Positions 1 to 10,440 of a stretch of 64,000 nt of DNA are shown here, one piece after another. The notes under the pieces were generated by a model. That model saw only the letters and a program-made list of their open reading frames with translations. It searched no databases and was not told the origin of the DNA. Both the position numbers and the translations under genes were made by a program. The DNA is from Acidobacteriota bacterium (GTDB lineage: Bacteria; Acidobacteriota; Vicinamibacteria; Vicinamibacterales; SCN-69-37). The stretch spans positions 45,521 through 109,520 of the forward strand of contig JADYYY010000013.1 in assembly GCA_020853395.1 (NCBI GenBank), in the 5' to 3' direction. Within the stretch, counting starts at the first letter, position 1. The number at the start of each line of letters is the position of its first letter.

Positions 1-593
1 CCGCCAAGGTCTCCGCCTCGCAGATCAATCTCGAGATCGGCGGGATGGGCAACCTCGAGGGCGAGGCGCGCGAGGCCTGGCTGACGCGGGCCCGCAAGTG
101 GACGGACCTTTCGCCGATTCTCGGCGTCACGCGACTGATGGTGATCCAGGACGGGTTGGCCGAGGACACCAAGGCCAACTGCATCGCCGCCTGGAAATCG
201 CTCGCCGACTACGCTCGCCCGAAGGGCATTAGGATCTCCGCCGAGACGCGCGGCGGCGGAGGCGGCGGGCGGCGGGGCGGTGCGGCGCCCGCGGCTCCAC
301 CGGCGCGACCGGCGTGGATGCTGCTCGAAGAAGTGATCGAAGCCTCTGGCGGCTACTCGAACGTCGACCTCGGCGGCGTCGGCGCGGCCAACCAGCAGGA
401 GCTCCACGAGTGCATCAAGGCGATGTTCCCCAGGTCGTCGGGCAACATGCACATCAAGTCGAGCCCCTACTGGGACATCGGAACGGCGATCCGTTTCACC
501 GAGTCGCTCGGCTACAAGGGCCTGTACTCGATCGAAGTCAATCCCGAACCCGCCATCGGTATCGTCTACAACACGGTTCTCGCGAACCTGTGA
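1..593 (+). CDS. sugar phosphate isomerase/epimerase, 3' part
   Basis: The gene is cut by the window edge. The open frame runs from base 3 to a TGA at 591-593 and gives 196 residues; an internal ATG at 45 is not the true start. The protein is the C-terminal part of an AP-endonuclease-2-like TIM barrel of the IolE/xylose-isomerase type. It resembles the 301-residue protein at 33839-34744: both share a Gly/Ala/Pro-rich insertion, a YxNVDL strand and an LGYKGLYSIE-type end (YTGIYSIEQG there). Such proteins act on sugars or sugar phosphates. In this lineage they often carry a Tat signal, but the N-terminus here is missing. Substrate unknown. Confidence 0.85.
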   Translation, partial: AKVSASQINLEIGGMGNLEGEAREAWLTRARKWTDLSPILGVTRLMVIQDGLAEDTKANCIAAWKSLADYARPKGIRISAETRGGGGGGRRGGAAPAAPPARPAWMLLEEVIEASGGYSNVDLGGVGAANQQELHECIKAMFPRSSGNMHIKSSPYWDIGTAIRFTESLGYKGLYSIEVNPEPAIGIVYNTVLANL

Positions 594-752
594 CGACCGG
601 CTGGCGCTCGTGCCGCACGAACCGCCGCGGTGCCGGGCCGCAAGTCGAAGTGCCGGCCACGGCCGTCTCGCTCAGCCAGCAGTCTCTCGGCATGGACGTG
701 GACTTCGCGTCGAGGCCGCCGCACCACGTCGAGCGACGCGGACGCAGCGCCG

Positions 753-1646
753 CTATGACGGGGATCGCTCGACGAGTCCGGCCGGGATCGCGGTGATCGG
801 CGTCACCTCGATGTTGCGGTAGAAGACTTCCGAGCCCTCCGACTGAATCTGGATCTTCCCGCTCATCAGCGGTCTCGTCGCGCCGTTCTCGTAGAGCCTG
901 GTGTTGTAGACGGCCAGCACGACCTGACCGTTGACGAGGTGCACGGCCGTCTGCCCGACGGTGTAGATCTCGAGCGTGATCCAGTCCGTCTCGGGATTCT
1001 TGAAGCTCGGCAGCCGCGCCACGCGGCCGCCCGAATTCGGCACCGCCTTCTCGCGGCTGAACGTTCGCCTCTGTCCCTTCGGATCGTAGACGAAGACCTT
1101 GCCGTCGGCGGACGGAGACGACGGGACGTCGGCCACGCAGCCGAGGATGGTGATGAGATCGGCGGTCAGACCGGGCATCACCTGGTACTCGAACGAGCGC
1201 ATCCAGAAGTCGCCATCCAGGCCGTGCTCGCCGCCGGCATGGTAGAGCACGCCGCTGTCGGCCACTGCCCGGTTCCAGGGATTGCCCGTTCCCCATTTCA
1301 TCTGCAGCCTGAGGTGGTAGTTCTCGTACGAGTTCACCGTCGAGACGCCGCCGCCGATCACGCCGGAGATGCGGATGACCGGTCCGCCGTCCACCTGCGC
1401 CACGCTGAACACGTGGTCGGGATCCTTGTTGAGGCCGGTCGCGGTTCCGGGCATCTTCTGCCCCTTCGCATCCATCTTCGGCCCGAGGTACACGTCCCAG
1501 CCGGTGAGGTCCTTGCCGTTGAAGAGCGGCGTCCACTGGCCGGCTTTGAGCGTCGTGACGGCCTGCCGCGCCGTGAGCGGCGCATGGCTCAGCGACAGAC
1601 CTGACAGGACCAGCGCAGCGATGACGGGTTTCAGCGACAGCCGCAT
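753..1646 (-). CDS. secreted DUF1080 (3-keto-disaccharide hydrolase-like) protein
   Basis: 297 residues with an N-terminal signal peptide (MRLSLKPVIAALVLSGLSLS, cleavage likely after the APLTARQA region). The DUF1080 signature WTPLFNGKDLTGWDVY follows directly, with a jelly-roll fold expected and a C-terminal strand YRNIEVTPI typical of the family. Members hydrolyse or eliminate 3-keto-glycosides outside the cytoplasm. The ATG at 1646 was chosen because AAGGGATGG lies just upstream and the signal peptide begins there; a longer frame to 1796 lacks both. The neighbouring 3' epimerase gene on the opposite strand fits the same sugar route. Substrate not determinable. Confidence 0.88.
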   Translation of the reverse strand: MRLSLKPVIAALVLSGLSLSHAPLTARQAVTTLKAGQWTPLFNGKDLTGWDVYLGPKMDAKGQKMPGTATGLNKDPDHVFSVAQVDGGPVIRISGVIGGGVSTVNSYENYHLRLQMKWGTGNPWNRAVADSGVLYHAGGEHGLDGDFWMRSFEYQVMPGLTADLITILGCVADVPSSPSADGKVFVYDPKGQRRTFSREKAVPNSGGRVARLPSFKNPETDWITLEIYTVGQTAVHLVNGQVVLAVYNTRLYENGATRPLMSGKIQIQSEGSEVFYRNIEVTPITAIPAGLVERSPS

Positions 1647-1973
1647 GGCAAACCATCCCTTCCGGAAGAACCGTCCCCGGCCGAGGCCGGGAGGCCAGAC
1701 TGACGAACAGCGGATGACAGAGCATAAACGATCCGGCGCCAAGTGCCTTCGATGGCACCACCGTCGCGGTCTCGGAGGTCGCGCTCGATGGCGCAAACCA
1801 GCTCGCCAATCCGCGCGTCTTCAGTTGGCCGACGCTCGTGACGCTCGAGTCCGCGGCGCTCGTCTTCGGCTCTTGCCCGGCCCATCGTGCCTCGCGGCTC
1901 GATCCCATCGGGGCGATCCGCGTCGAGCCGTAGAAGCGCAGCTGACCGCGCGCGTTCGGGCCCGGCCGTCGGC

Positions 1974-2321
1974 TCACTCGACGATGACGGTGCCGGTCAT
2001 GACCGGGTGCAGCGAACAGACGTAGGGAAAGGCGCCGGCGCGCGACGCTCGAAAGGTCCACGATTGGCCGGCGCCGATCGATCCGGAGTCGAACCCGTCG
2101 CCCACCGTCGTCACCGTGTGGGCGAACGGATCACGGTTCGTCCACGTGATCCGATCGCCTGTCTTGACGCGCACGTCGGCTGGCGAGAATGCCACCGCCT
2201 CGATCGTCACGGCCCGTGCGGCCGGGGCCTCGTCGGCCGGCCGCGCGGCGCATCCGATCGCTGCGGCGGCGAGGGCAGCGACAGTCACGAGCGCGGCGGC
2301 ATTCGCGTGGACCGGCGACAT
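1974..2321 (-). CDS. cupredoxin lipoprotein (amicyanin/plastocyanin-like)
   Basis: 115 residues. A lipoprotein signal ends in AAAIGC (Cys 24), so it is probably anchored to a membrane. The cupredoxin domain follows. The type 1 copper ligands are visible: a His in NRDPFAHTV and the C-terminal cluster YVCSLHPVM, with the Cys-x2-His-x2-Met spacing of amicyanin and pseudoazurin. Such proteins carry single electrons between periplasmic redox partners. The start codon abuts the stop of the upstream DUF4142 gene, so the two are almost certainly co-transcribed. The electron partner is unknown. Confidence 0.9.
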   Translation of the reverse strand: MSPVHANAAALVTVAALAAAAIGCAARPADEAPAARAVTIEAVAFSPADVRVKTGDRITWTNRDPFAHTVTTVGDGFDSGSIGAGQSWTFRASRAGAFPYVCSLHPVMTGTVIVE

Positions 2322-2846
2322 CTAGTGCGCCGCGCCGAGCGACGACTGCAGCATCTTCGCGTGCTCGAGGTGCGCGGCGATCGCCGGCCGTACCTTCACG
2401 AGCAGCGCCTTCAGCTCGCCATTCGTCGCGCTGGGAATGAGCGTCCGGTCGATCGCGTCGAGCACCTGCTGGTGATACGCCACCTCGTGATCGATGTACG
2501 CCTTGTCGAACGCGGCGCCGTGCAGCGTTCTGAGCCGCGCGACGTTCTTCTCGCCGTCCGACTCGAGCGCGGCGGCCGTGGGATGGTCTTGCGGCGTGAC
2601 CTTCAAGCGCGTCACCAGGTCCGTCGCCTGCCGGTTGACGCCGGTGTGATCGTCCACCATCAACTGGCCGAACTTCTTCACCTGTCCGTTGGCCGATTGC
2701 GCGACCGCGACCTTGCCGGCGTCGATGTCCACCTGGTTCGCGGTGACGACGATCGACGCGATCTGTGCGTCGGTGACGGTCTGGGCCGACACGCTGGAAA
2801 CTGCGGCGGCGAAGCCTGCCGCCACCGCGAATGCCGAGAGCTTCAT
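2322..2846 (-). CDS. DUF4142 ferritin-like secreted protein
   Basis: 174 residues. A signal peptide ends near VSSVSAQ (about residue 22). The rest is a four-helix DUF4142 domain with the usual landmarks QSANGQVKKFGQLMVDDHT, YIDHEVAYHQQVLDAID and a C-terminal AHLEHAKML helix. DUF4142 proteins are exported, ferritin-like and of unresolved function. The stop codon at 2322-2324 touches the start of the cupredoxin gene, giving a two-gene operon. Pairing with a copper protein suggests a redox or metal role, which is inference only. Confidence 0.9.
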   Translation of the reverse strand: MKLSAFAVAAGFAAAVSSVSAQTVTDAQIASIVVTANQVDIDAGKVAVAQSANGQVKKFGQLMVDDHTGVNRQATDLVTRLKVTPQDHPTAAALESDGEKNVARLRTLHGAAFDKAYIDHEVAYHQQVLDAIDRTLIPSATNGELKALLVKVRPAIAAHLEHAKMLQSSLGAAH

Positions 2847-3115
2847 GATGCGATCTCCTTGGTGTCCGTGACGAGATTCCTGGCGCCGCGCGCCCCTCGC
2901 ACGGCATCACTCGAATAGAGTCGGCAGTCCGGAAAACGTGACCGGCCGCGGAATCCGCCGCCTCATCCGCCCACCGGTCCGATGCGGCGTGGCGATGCCT
3001 CGCCGGGCGATTCGGTCGCGGCACGTGTTCGACGTGTTGCCTGCGGAACGCACGTATCATGCGTACGGTCGAGCTGCGTCAGCTCGCTTCCACACCTCGA
3101 CCAAGGAGCAGATCG

Positions 3116-3670
3116 ATGGATGCCAGGAGCCGGCGCCGATTCGTGAACAGCATGATGGCGGCCACCGCCGCGGCCATGAGCGGGACGATGGTCTTCGGCG
3201 CGGACGGCGCGCAGCAGGCGAACGTGCCGGCCGGTGGCCGCGGCAGGGCCGGCGGCCCTGCCCGTCCTCCGCGGCCGCGACCCGCCGGCATCGCGTGGAT
3301 CTCGGGACAGGGCATCGGACAGACGCCCGGACCCAACACCTGGGATCTGAAGGATCACACCCGCCGGACGATGGACAACGTCAAAGCCGCCGTCGAGCGC
3401 CTGGGCGGGACGATGGACGATTTCTTGTACATGCAGGTGTTCTATTGCCTGCACCTCGACGATGGGACGCCCATGCCGGCCGGCAGCGCAGCGTTCGCCG
3501 CGTACCAGAAGGGGTACGAGGATCTCAACAGCGTCTACAACACCTACTGGCAGGACACGAAGTACGGCGCGCCGCCGCGCTCGTGCTTCGCGCTGACGTG
3601 GATTCCGGGCAACTCGCTCATCGAGATCGTCGGCGCCGCGTGTATTCCGTCGACCGCGACGCCGGCGTGA
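3116..3670 (+). CDS. Tat-exported RidA (YjgF/UK114) family protein
   Basis: 184 residues. It begins MDARSRRRFVNSMMAATAAA, a twin-arginine signal, followed by a Gly/Pro/Arg-rich linker to about residue 60. The RidA fold comes next: GQGIGQTPGPN, a TMDNVKAAVERLGGTMDDFLYMQVF helix region and the terminal strand NSLIEIVGAACIP. Cytosolic RidA deaminates reactive enamine/imine intermediates. Exported variants are common in this kind of genome and their substrate is unclear. The ATG at 3116 has AAGGAG nine bases upstream; an earlier in-frame ATG at 3059 would bury the Tat signal. Confidence 0.87.
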   Translation: MDARSRRRFVNSMMAATAAAMSGTMVFGADGAQQANVPAGGRGRAGGPARPPRPRPAGIAWISGQGIGQTPGPNTWDLKDHTRRTMDNVKAAVERLGGTMDDFLYMQVFYCLHLDDGTPMPAGSAAFAAYQKGYEDLNSVYNTYWQDTKYGAPPRSCFALTWIPGNSLIEIVGAACIPSTATPA

Positions 3671-3680
3671 TGTGAGGTGC

Positions 3681-3711
3681 GCCGGGGATCGCCGATTGAC
3701 GCGATCCCGGC
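3681..3711. terminator. imperfect GC hairpin between convergent genes
   Basis: GCCGGGGATCGC and GCGATCCCGGC can pair with one bulged G around a loop of about eight bases. It lies in the 48-bp gap between the convergent RidA and hydrolase genes, so it could stop transcription from both sides. No T-run follows. Confidence 0.35.
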
Positions 3712-3718
3712 CTCGTCG

Positions 3719-4582
3719 TCAGGCGAGCGCCTTGCCGTAGAGCGCGAGCAGCCGGCTCCAGGCTTTCTCGGCCTGTGGCTCGTTGTACACGCCGGAGTCG
3801 GGTGGGCACCAGCCGTGGGCGGCGCCTTCGTACACCTCGATCTCGGCCGTCACCTTCGCGCTCGCGAAGGTGTCGCGCAGCGCCGTCTTCTCGTTCGGCG
3901 CGCGCTCGTCGTCGTTGGCGGCGATGCAGACCAGGAACTGGGCCGTCGTCTTCGCTGCCTGCAGGTGCGGGCTGCTCGCACCTGCGGTGACGAGCCCACC
4001 GCCGTGGAACGACGCGGCCGCGCCGACGCGCTCGGGTACGGCCGCCGCCGTGCGGAACGCGATCGGGCCGCTCATGCAGTAGCCCTGCGTGCCAATCTTT
4101 CGATTCTTCGCGACCGATGGCTGCCGATCGAGCCACGCGATGAACGCTTTGGCATCCGTCACGTGCGTCGTCTCGTTCAGGCCCTGCGCGAAGCTCCGCA
4201 CGTCGGCAATCGGCGTCGCGGCGCCGGCCGGCGCCGTGGGCGCCTTCTGCACGCGATAGAACGGGTTGACGACGAGGACCGCGTAACCGGACTCGGCGAG
4301 ACGCTTGCCCATCTGCCGAAAGGCGGGCCGCAGGCCGAAGATGTCGGGCCACATCAGCACGCCGGCCGCCGCGCCGTCCGTCGGATGCACGTAGTAGGCG
4401 TCGGCCGTGCCATCCGGCGTCGGCACGCTGACGTCCGCCTCGGTGACCGGCGCCGCATTGGCGACCGCGGGAAGCACCATCGAGACGCCGGCCGCGACGA
4501 TCGCGCCGAACTGCCGGCGCGTGACGAGCCCCAGCGCTTCGAACTGGCGCCGGTCGTCGTCGAAATGATCTTGATCGCACAT
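3719..4582 (-). CDS. Tat-exported dienelactone hydrolase family protein
   Basis: 287 residues. After a 20-residue acidic leader comes a twin-arginine signal (TRRQFGAIVAAGVSMVLP). The alpha/beta-hydrolase domain shows the dienelactone-hydrolase triad: Cys 169 in GYCMSG, Asp 224 or 225 in AANDDE, and His 256 in GAAHGW. An N-terminal strand-turn GVLMWPDIFGLRP forms the expected oxyanion region. Family members open lactones or cleave esters; the exact substrate is not clear. The start at 4582 has AGAAGGGA upstream. An imperfect GC hairpin at 3681-3711 separates it from the convergent RidA gene. Confidence 0.9.
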   Translation of the reverse strand: MCDQDHFDDDRRQFEALGLVTRRQFGAIVAAGVSMVLPAVANAAPVTEADVSVPTPDGTADAYYVHPTDGAAAGVLMWPDIFGLRPAFRQMGKRLAESGYAVLVVNPFYRVQKAPTAPAGAATPIADVRSFAQGLNETTHVTDAKAFIAWLDRQPSVAKNRKIGTQGYCMSGPIAFRTAAAVPERVGAAASFHGGGLVTAGASSPHLQAAKTTAQFLVCIAANDDERAPNEKTALRDTFASAKVTAEIEVYEGAAHGWCPPDSGVYNEPQAEKAWSRLLALYGKALA

Positions 4583-4711
4583 GTGGTCCCTTCTTTCGGC
4601 AATCCCGCAGCCCAGCGCAGCCTCGACGCGCCGCCGAGCTGAATCAGCGCTGCCGGTCGTCGCAGGGAGCGGCCGCGTGCGGCCTCGCCCGGACGCGCCG
4701 CGCACGTCGCC

Positions 4712-4825
4712 CTACGACAGCTCCGCGCGGCGTCTGGCGAGGTTGGCGAGCCGGCGGCGCCGGCAGAACATCCCCCAGTTGTAGAGCGCGATCCACGCCG
4801 CCAGAAACAGCAGTTCGTCCCGCAT
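4712..4825 (-). CDS. possible 37-residue membrane-associated protein
   Basis: A short frame begins at an ATG at 4823-4825, preceded by GAGGGAGCTGGG, and ends at TAG 4712-4714. The product has a hydrophobic, Trp-rich N-terminal half (LLFLAAWIALYNWGMF) followed by an Arg-rich tail (CRRRRLANLARRR). That is the layout of a single-span small protein with a basic cytoplasmic end. It lies about 130 bp upstream of the hydrolase gene on the same strand. No family was recognised. The good ribosome-binding site and biased composition support it; no homology evidence is available here. Confidence 0.4.
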   Translation of the reverse strand: MRDELLFLAAWIALYNWGMFCRRRRLANLARRRAELS

Positions 4826-5318
4826 CCCAGCTCCCTCGTGTGATGGACCTGGGAACGATAGCGCAGATCTGCACGGCAGTGCACGCCGTGTCGCCCCAGG
4901 ATGCGTGTGGGGAGCGGACGGTGGCCCGCCGCGACAGGAACCCGTCTGACGAGCCTTCGATTTCAGAACGAAATGGTTCCATTGCGACCTGAAACGTCGC
5001 GGTGCGTCCGGACGAAGGAAACCAGCACGTTTTCGTGGCCCCGAAATTGCTCAGTGGAAGGGCAGCGAGCGATTACGGACGCCATGCTGCGGCTTCACTT
5101 CCCCCCCTCGTCCCGTACGGATGCCCGAGGCGCGATTCGTGCCGCCAGCCTTCGCCTGGCGCCACGAGTCGCGCCGGTCATCGGCTCGTCCGCCGCTCCG
5201 ATTCCAGCGCCCTGAACCGACTGGTGGCCGCGTGCTCGAGCGACCGCATCGTCGCTCGAGCACGCATTGCCCGACAACGTTCAACCCACCCTTTTTCCGG
5301 GTGACAGGAGACAGCACC
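4826..5318. other. 493-bp intergenic region
   Basis: No convincing gene was seen between the small minus-strand frame and the plus-strand gene at 5319. The stretch around 4960-5050 is noticeably more AT-rich than its surroundings and probably holds promoters for one or both directions. A perfect inverted repeat near the 3' end is listed separately. Confidence 0.5.
5231..5264. promoter_or_regulatory. perfect 13-bp inverted repeat upstream of a sigma-54 activator operon
   Basis: CGTGCTCGAGCGA and TCGCTCGAGCACG pair perfectly around an 8-base loop. It ends 54 bp before the ATG at 5319. The size and symmetry would suit an operator for a dimeric regulator, possibly the sigma-54 activator encoded next, or a hairpin in the 5' leader of the transcript. 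No -24/-12 promoter with correct spacing was found beside it. Confidence 0.5.
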
Positions 5319-5609
5319 ATGAACCTTTATGCACGGCTCGGCTCTCAGTTCAACACGACGGAAGCGGCGTCGCTCAGCACCCGCCTCGCGGAGTGGCACG
5401 ACGCGATGGTGGCGCACGAGCGCCGGCTTCGCACGCTCGGCGCCGATCTCTGCGATGACGAGTGTCCGCATGCCGAGGCGCGGGCGCTCTGGTCCGAGGC
5501 GCTGTCGGCGTTCGGCGCGCACGCGCTGGAGCTCGTCTTCCTGCGGTCGCGCGCGCACGATCTGCCGCACGGGTCGGTCGATCTCGCGCAGGCGGCCGTC
5601 CCTCCGTAG
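5319..5609 (+). CDS. hypothetical 96-residue helical protein
   Basis: 96 residues, unrecognised. It is largely helical by composition, with a central DLCDDECPHAEAR stretch whose two Cys and one His could bind a metal, and no signal peptide or membrane span. The ATG at 5319 is preceded by GACAGGAG at good spacing; longer frames upstream cross the inverted repeat and are unlikely to be translated. It ends 46 bp before the sigma-54 activator gene on the same strand, so the two may form an operon. Confidence 0.7.
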   Translation: MNLYARLGSQFNTTEAASLSTRLAEWHDAMVAHERRLRTLGADLCDDECPHAEARALWSEALSAFGAHALELVFLRSRAHDLPHGSVDLAQAAVPP

Positions 5610-5655
5610 CGGCCGCGACCCGTCCTGGTCCGGGCCGAGCCCATAGAATGGCGGG

Positions 5656-7350
<1,695 letters not shown>

Positions 7351-7351
7351 G

Positions 7352-7765
7352 CCACACTCGAGAGCTTTCGGTCCAAACGGATTCTCAATCGGCTCCAGCC
7401 GCCACGTCTCATCGTCACATACCCCAAATCGTGCTTCATGACGGTGACGAGCCAGGTGCGCTCAGCGACCTGCGTCACACCGACGCGCTGGCCAGCAAAG
7501 ACGTGACTGAGGTTCACCTTCCGCCCGTGGAAGAGGTGCGGCCGCAGCCGATCACGAGGATCGTTTGATCGTGAAAGGGGTTCGTCAGCTCCTCGAGGCC
7601 GCGATAGACGCGGAGGGAGCGGGCGTCGAGGTCCGCCGGCACTTTCATCCCGAGCGCTTCGTGCGGCCGGTCCGTATTGTAACGGGTGACGAAGTCGTCG
7701 AAGCGGGCCTGCTGCTGGAGCACGTTGGCCGCCGCGGGTGTGATCGATTCGCGCTTCAGTTGGGC
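7352..7765 (-). pseudogene. decayed IS481-type transposase, 3' fragment
   Basis: Reading the minus strand gives the C-terminal end of an integrase-core transposase: LKRESITPAAANVLQQQARF then FDDFVTRYNTDRPHEALGMK. After CGRTSS the frame shifts and resumes as [20 protein letters not shown], then shifts again after KHDLGY and continues with [15 protein letters not shown]. At least two frameshifts therefore break it, and the N-terminal catalytic part is missing beyond about 7765. The fragment starts directly at the stop codon of the sigma-54 activator gene. No terminal inverted repeats or target duplication were identified. Confidence 0.8.
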
Positions 7766-7857
7766 ATCGCCCGGTCAGAGACCGCCGGCCTGCCGATCAG
7801 GGTCTGCACGTCGTGGAACTTCGACCTTGGATCCCTGAAGCCGTAGGACAGACTCCT

Positions 7858-8991
7858 TCAGTTCACCATCTTCATGATGGCCGCCCAGTCGAGCTGTTCG
7901 TAGGCCTGCTTCTGCTGCGGCCGGTGCTCTTCGAAAGCGTTTGGCATGTGGACAATGATGGCGCGCGGCTCGAGCGGGGAAGCGCCGGCACGATAGAACG
8001 CCGGGTTCTTTCGCGTGATCGCCTGCGCATTGGGCGTGCCCGCGGGTACCAGGTCGTCGCCCGCCAGGAACGCAGCCGATGCGCGTTCCTGGGGAGTCAT
8101 CCGGGCAATCTGCGCGCGGTAACTATCGCCGAGTGCGGTGAGCCCCGCCAGGTTCTTGCCGATTTGCGCGCGTTCGTACGCATCCGTTCTCTTCAGTTTT
8201 TCCGTTTCGGCCAGTTCGGCCTTTTCCATGTCGCTGCGCATCTTCGCCGCTCGAGCCGGACTGCTCTGCGCGACGATAGCCCAGAGTTCCTCGTTGTTCT
8301 TCTTTCTCGTGGGTGCTTCCTCCATCCATCGCTCGTACGGTGTCTTGGCGACGACTGCCGCCGTGGCCTTGACCTTCTCCTGGTTCGTTCCTTCGAGCGT
8401 GAAGATCATGGCGCGCAGGTACTCCTCGCGCGTCACGGGCAGGGTCGGCGACGCGCCACCGCGGGTGAACAACACGGAGAGGCCCGTGGTGTTTTCCTCC
8501 TGAAGGCGCCCATACGTCGCGGCGGAGCCGAACAGCGCCGGTGTGCGGACCCGCTCCAAATAAAGACCGTCGCCCTTTTCGTCGAGCAACGGCCTGTCAC
8601 TTTCGCTCCAGGCCATAGGGCTTGGATTGAAAGTGAGCAGGAGCGGGGTACCCCCCTCGCTGTTCTTGCTGCACCTTTGCATCGCGCGGAGGACGAATTC
8701 GTACGAGTAGAGCTGCGTGGGATCGGTGATCTCGTGGTACGAAAACACTGGCAGGACGGCAAATCCACGGGGGCGCGCCCACGTCGTCGCGCGCATGAGC
8801 GCTTCCACCGCGGTGAGTCGTGTTTCGATCGTCTTCCGATCGGCGGCGCTCAGGCGCTCGGCACCCTCAGTCAAGTCGGCGCGTGGCCACCAGGGGGTGA
8901 CCTCGTTGGGCCCGCATTCCTGCGCGTCGACTCGTGCGGCGCTGAGGAGAGATAGCGAAAGGACCGCGAGGAGCAGGCGCGCGCGGGGCAT
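7858..8991 (-). CDS. secreted hypothetical protein, 377 residues
   Basis: A signal peptide (MPRARLLLAVLSLSLLSAARVDAQE) is followed by about 350 residues that I do not recognise. The mature part is mixed alpha/beta, with a charged Lys/Glu-rich helical section in the middle (about 230-300) and a Tyr/Phe-containing segment near 90-110 (FSYHEITDPTQLYSYEFVLRA interrupted by nothing obvious). There is no membrane span after the signal. The ATG at 8991 was chosen for the signal peptide and the upstream GGAGTCTCC; a longer frame to 9210 lacks both. It stands alone between a transposase remnant and a 551-bp gap. Confidence 0.82.
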   Translation of the reverse strand: MPRARLLLAVLSLSLLSAARVDAQECGPNEVTPWWPRADLTEGAERLSAADRKTIETRLTAVEALMRATTWARPRGFAVLPVFSYHEITDPTQLYSYEFVLRAMQRCSKNSEGGTPLLLTFNPSPMAWSESDRPLLDEKGDGLYLERVRTPALFGSAATYGRLQEENTTGLSVLFTRGGASPTLPVTREEYLRAMIFTLEGTNQEKVKATAAVVAKTPYERWMEEAPTRKKNNEELWAIVAQSSPARAAKMRSDMEKAELAETEKLKRTDAYERAQIGKNLAGLTALGDSYRAQIARMTPQERASAAFLAGDDLVPAGTPNAQAITRKNPAFYRAGASPLEPRAIIVHMPNAFEEHRPQQKQAYEQLDWAAIMKMVN

Positions 8992-9542
8992 GGAGACTCC
9001 ACGGTTCGCGAGGTGACCGGCCGGCTGGCGGATTGTACCATCGCAGGGAACCTCGCCCACGCCACAACGGGCCTTCCCGAAATCGTTGCGCGCTCCCAAT
9101 GCAATGGCGGCCAAGCCGTGGCGAGTCCGTCCCCGCGTTCCGGCCCTGTTCCTACCCATCAACCGCGCCAGGCCGTGACCAGCGCCGCGGTCGCGATGGT
9201 CTCGTTTCAACTTCAGCGATCTGAGACGGGTCCAAACGGGACCCGCCCTACGCTCGTCGGACCCGGCGATCCGTCGCGGTTCACGCCGCTTCTCCGATCA
9301 ACCAGTTGGGGAAATCGTCCAGTGCGGCAAGCCGGTGCTCCTGCCGGCCTGGCGAACGGCCGTGCGATGGCGGCCACGGGCGAGCCTGCCCGGCATCCGG
9401 CGCCGTCCGGAGGTGGCGTCACCGCCGCCGGCGCTCGGCGGAACGGCGTCGTCCTCGCGCGGACGGTCCTGCCGCGCCGCGCCGGCGCAGCGGGTGTAAC
9501 ATGCCGAGCCGCATCTCTTCTTCGAGTCTTCGAGGGGCTCTC
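8992..9542. other. 551-bp intergenic region between divergent genes
   Basis: No supported gene. The region separates a minus-strand secreted-protein gene from the plus-strand DUF1080 gene and presumably carries both promoters. A 7-bp perfect stem (CGGGTCC / GGACCCG, 9227-9245, 5-base loop) is the only clear structure. The open frames crossing it lack ribosome-binding sites and have Arg/Pro-rich, non-protein-like composition. Confidence 0.5.
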
Positions 9543-10421
9543 ATGAAACGTCTACTGTTCGCATGCATCATCTCGGCGATCGCGACGCCGCTCGCCGCCC
9601 AGGGCGCCTGGACGACGCTGTTCAACGGCAAGGATTTCACGGGCTGGACGATTGGCGGCGGCCAGGCCAACGGGTTCGGCAGCACGGCACGCGCAGCCGG
9701 CGCGGGTAATCGCGCGGGCGGGGCGGCACCGGCCGCCGCACCGGCAGCACCGCTGTCCACCAATCCCGCCGATCGCGGTTGGGCGATCGACAACGGCGTC
9801 ATCACGAGCGCGCCGGTCACGGGCGGCGGCCGCGGCGGCACGCTCTCGACGGTGGGCAAGTTCCACGACTTCGAGCTTGAAGTGGACTACAAGCTCGACG
9901 AAGCGCCGAACGTCGAGTGCACCGCGCGGCTCGGCGAGAAGATCAACGCGCGATCCGGGCAGATGGCCACCGAGCAGAACCTCAGCAAGGACGCGGCGTG
10001 TCTCGCCAACAGCGGCATCTACTTCCGCAGCGGCTACCAGCTCAACCTCGGGCGCCGCGAAGCCGGCGAGTACATCGGCGTCGTCATGCACCGCGTGATT
10101 CCGAACGAGTCGATCCGCGGCAACGTCGATTGGCTCTCGACCGGCGACTGCGGCGGCAAGAACCGCCAGTACCTTCAGGACTGCAGCCAGTTCCCCGAGA
10201 TCCGCCACAAGAACGACTGGAATCACCTGCGGATCGTGTTCAAGGGCGACCGCCTCCAGATCTGGCTCAACGACAAGCAGATCACCGACGTGACCGACAA
10301 GCCCATGCAGGGCGAGGAGAGCTGGGCGCAGCCGGCGCCCATTTCGTTCCAGCCGTTCGGCGAGAGCGGCGGGTTCAGCGGGAAGGTCCAGTACCGGAAC
10401 GTCCGGATCCGCACGCTGTAG
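9543..10421 (+). CDS. secreted DUF1080 (3-keto-disaccharide hydrolase-like) protein
   Basis: 292 residues. A signal peptide (MKRLLFACIISAIATPLAAQ) leads into the family signature WTTLFNGKDFTGWTIGG. An Ala/Gly-rich insertion (about 45-75) is followed by the jelly-roll body with FHDFELEVDYKLDE, NSGIYFRSGYQLNLGRREAG and the terminal strand VQYRNVRIRTL. Four Cys in the mature domain (VECTARL, DAACLAN, TGDCGG, LQDCSQ) could form disulfides. The ATG at 9543 has GAGGGG upstream. It probably acts in the periplasm or outside the cell on 3-keto-glycosides. A lipoprotein gene follows 19 bp downstream. Confidence 0.9.
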   Translation: MKRLLFACIISAIATPLAAQGAWTTLFNGKDFTGWTIGGGQANGFGSTARAAGAGNRAGGAAPAAAPAAPLSTNPADRGWAIDNGVITSAPVTGGGRGGTLSTVGKFHDFELEVDYKLDEAPNVECTARLGEKINARSGQMATEQNLSKDAACLANSGIYFRSGYQLNLGRREAGEYIGVVMHRVIPNESIRGNVDWLSTGDCGGKNRQYLQDCSQFPEIRHKNDWNHLRIVFKGDRLQIWLNDKQITDVTDKPMQGEESWAQPAPISFQPFGESGGFSGKVQYRNVRIRTL

Positions 10422-10440
10422 CCCGCGCGCGCGCAGTCCG

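Noticed and set aside
5215..5240. A sigma-54 (-24/-12) promoter upstream of the gene at 5319
   Set aside because: GG and GC elements are present nearby, but their spacing is one base short of the required ten.
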